Assembly (NCBI GenBank): GCA_016195295.1
Contig: JACPZV010000498.1
Span: forward strand, 1-6,739
DNA from: Acidobacteriota bacterium
Lineage (GTDB): Bacteria; Acidobacteriota; Vicinamibacteria; Vicinamibacterales; CAVVIG01
Length of the DNA stretch: 6,739 bases
Reading direction: 5' to 3'
Position 1 is the first letter of the stretch, and every line of letters starts with the position of its first letter. The position numbers and the translations under genes are program-made. The notes under the pieces were generated by a model, which had not been told where the DNA came from, searched no databases, and saw nothing but the letters and a program-made list of their open reading frames with translations. Below, in pieces: positions 5,550 to 6,739 of the stretch.

Positions 5550-6728
5550 ATGTCGCTCTCCCGTCGCTCGTTCTTCCGAACTGCCGGCGCCGCGGGCGTC
5601 GGTCTGCTGTCGACCGATTTCATGGCCGCGCGCGGACGCGAAGGATTCGCCGGGACGGAGCTCGCGGCGATCGACGCCGCACTCCAGGGAACGCCGGCGA
5701 AACCCGGACCCATCAAGATCAGCTCCAACGAGAACGCGTACGGGCCGGGAGCGGCCGCGGTCAACGCCGTGCGGAGCGTGCTCGGCCCCGTGTCGGGTCG
5801 CTATCCCACCAACGTCGACGATCTGACGACGGCCATCGCGAAACGCTTCGAGGTCGATCGGGCGAACGTGCTCGTCGGCACCGGGTCGGGCGAGGTCATC
5901 AACGCGGCGGTTGCCGCGTTTACGTCGCCGAACCGCCCGCTCGTCGAGGCCCTGCCCACCTGGGAGAGCCCCGGCCGGCAGGCGAAGGCGATGAAGGCGC
6001 CCGTCAAGGACGTCCCGGTTGATGCCGACCTGAAGCTCGATCTGGCGGGCATGATCGCCGCCGCCAAGGGCGCGGGCCTGGTGTTCTTCTGCAATCCGAA
6101 CAATCCAACGGGAACGGTGCGCTCGGCGACGGAGGTCGCCAAGTTCGTCGAGGACGTGCTTGCCTCGTCTCCCGCTACGACCATCCTCCTCGACGAAGCG
6201 TACTCGGACTTCGTCGTCGATCCGTCCTACGGCACTGGAGTTCCGCTGGCGATGAAATACCCGCGCGTGATCGTCACGCGGACCTTCTCGAAGGTGCACG
6301 GCATGGCGGGCCTGCGCGTCGGCTACGCGATTGGACACCCGGATACGCTCAAGATGATCGCGCCGCACCGAACCGGCAGCATGAACGTGCTGAGCGCGGC
6401 GGCGGCGGCGGCGTCCATTCAGGACACGGCGCACATCGCCAAGCAGCGCGATCAGAACCGGGCGACGCTCGACGCCACGGTGCGCACGTTTACGGCGGGC
6501 GGCTACCGGGTGAGCGATTCGCAGGGCAACTTCATCCTGGTCGACGTCAAGCGGCCGGCGAAGGACTTTCGCGAGGCGTGCGGGCGGATGGGCGTGATGA
6601 TCGGGCGTGACTTCCCACCGCTCATCAACTGGGCGCGGATTTCGATCGGCACCTCCGAGGAGATGCGCGTCGCGAACGACGTGTTCAAGAAGGTGCTGCT
6701 CGGCTCGGGCACGACCGCCTCACGTTAG
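5550..6728 (+). CDS. Tat-exported PLP-dependent aminotransferase, HisC-like (class I/II)
   Basis: A 392-residue fold-type I PLP enzyme closest in motif style to histidinol-phosphate aminotransferase. The N-terminus MSLSRRSFFRTAG is a twin-arginine (Tat) signal with SRRSFF, followed by a weakly hydrophobic stretch to about residue 29, so export of the folded holoenzyme is predicted. Catalytic-domain motifs are SSNENAYGPG (58-67), GTGSGE (110-115), NPNNPTG (from 182), DEAYSDF (Asp 215, expected to contact the PLP pyridine), SKVHGMAGLRVGY with presumed Schiff-base Lys 248, and WARISIG with the substrate-carboxylate Arg 363. All key residues appear present. Because of the Tat signal, a role in cytoplasmic histidine synthesis is doubtful, so no gene symbol is given. 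It is likely transcribed separately, given the 155-bp gap. The TAG stop adjoins a heptamer repeat. Confidence 0.92.
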   Translation: MSLSRRSFFRTAGAAGVGLLSTDFMAARGREGFAGTELAAIDAALQGTPAKPGPIKISSNENAYGPGAAAVNAVRSVLGPVSGRYPTNVDDLTTAIAKRFEVDRANVLVGTGSGEVINAAVAAFTSPNRPLVEALPTWESPGRQAKAMKAPVKDVPVDADLKLDLAGMIAAAKGAGLVFFCNPNNPTGTVRSATEVAKFVEDVLASSPATTILLDEAYSDFVVDPSYGTGVPLAMKYPRVIVTRTFSKVHGMAGLRVGYAIGHPDTLKMIAPHRTGSMNVLSAAAAAASIQDTAHIAKQRDQNRATLDATVRTFTAGGYRVSDSQGNFILVDVKRPAKDFREACGRMGVMIGRDFPPLINWARISIGTSEEMRVANDVFKKVLLGSGTTASR

Positions 6729-6739
6729 GGACCAGGGAC
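6728..6739 (+). repeat. Start of a heptanucleotide tract (GGGACCA) at the aminotransferase stop
   Basis: GGGACCA followed by GGGAC, 1.7 units of a 7-base period, before the window ends. The first G is the last base of the TAG stop codon (6726-6728). Too short to prove alone, but it matches the pattern at the other gene ends in both period and position. Confidence 0.5.

Noticed and set aside
5130..6434. Long open frame on the - strand (434 codons)
   Set aside because: It covers parts of two confident + strand genes, and its translation is Arg/Gly/Asp-rich without recognisable domains. Shadow of biased third codon positions.

Overview
The window is a compact, GC-rich, gene-dense stretch of bacterial chromosome with five protein genes, all on the + strand. 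In order they are: a DEAH-type helicase of the HrpB family (5' end outside the window), a secreted DUF2911 protein, a secreted FG-GAP/VCBS beta-propeller with a C-terminal ASPIC/UnbV-like domain, a LOG/SLOG-type Rossmann protein, and a Tat-exported PLP aminotransferase resembling HisC. DUF2911 proteins, ASPIC/UnbV propellers and Tat-tagged HisC-like enzymes together, with heavy dispersed-repeat content, suggest an environmental Acidobacteriota-like organism (Vicinamibacteria would fit). This is an inference from gene style, not a demonstrated assignment.

Layout: 1-2481 is the helicase. A 135-bp repeat-filled gap (2482-2616) precedes the DUF2911 gene (2617-3249). The propeller gene (3266-4789) follows after 16 bp, and the Rossmann gene (4786-5394) overlaps it by 4 bp, so 2617-5394 could be one transcript. 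A 155-bp gap separates the aminotransferase (5550-6728). The gene set does not form a recognisable pathway. The shared theme of three of the products is export: two Sec-type signal peptides and one Tat signal.

The striking content is repetitive DNA, which is woven into the genes and not confined to the gaps. Three classes are visible. (1) REP/BIME-like elements: GTAG followed by a 22-bp GGGTCC/GGACCC hairpin, in converging pairs, lie twice inside the helicase frame. (2) Other palindromes: a CCCTTCGAC-type element occurs once inside the helicase and once in the DUF2911 leader, and a 17-bp-stem palindrome sits in frame between propeller blades. (3) Degenerate tandem repeats with an exact 7-bp period but five different unit sequences: one is translated through inside the helicase, and the other four lie on the stop codons of four of the five genes. 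Because 7 is not a multiple of 3, a heptamer tract whose unit contains a stop triplet closes every reading frame within about 21 bp. The stop-bearing tracts are at gene ends and the stop-free one is inside a gene. This repeat system, resembling the heptanucleotide STRR sequences of cyanobacteria plus RAYT-type REPs, is the part of the window most worth following up.
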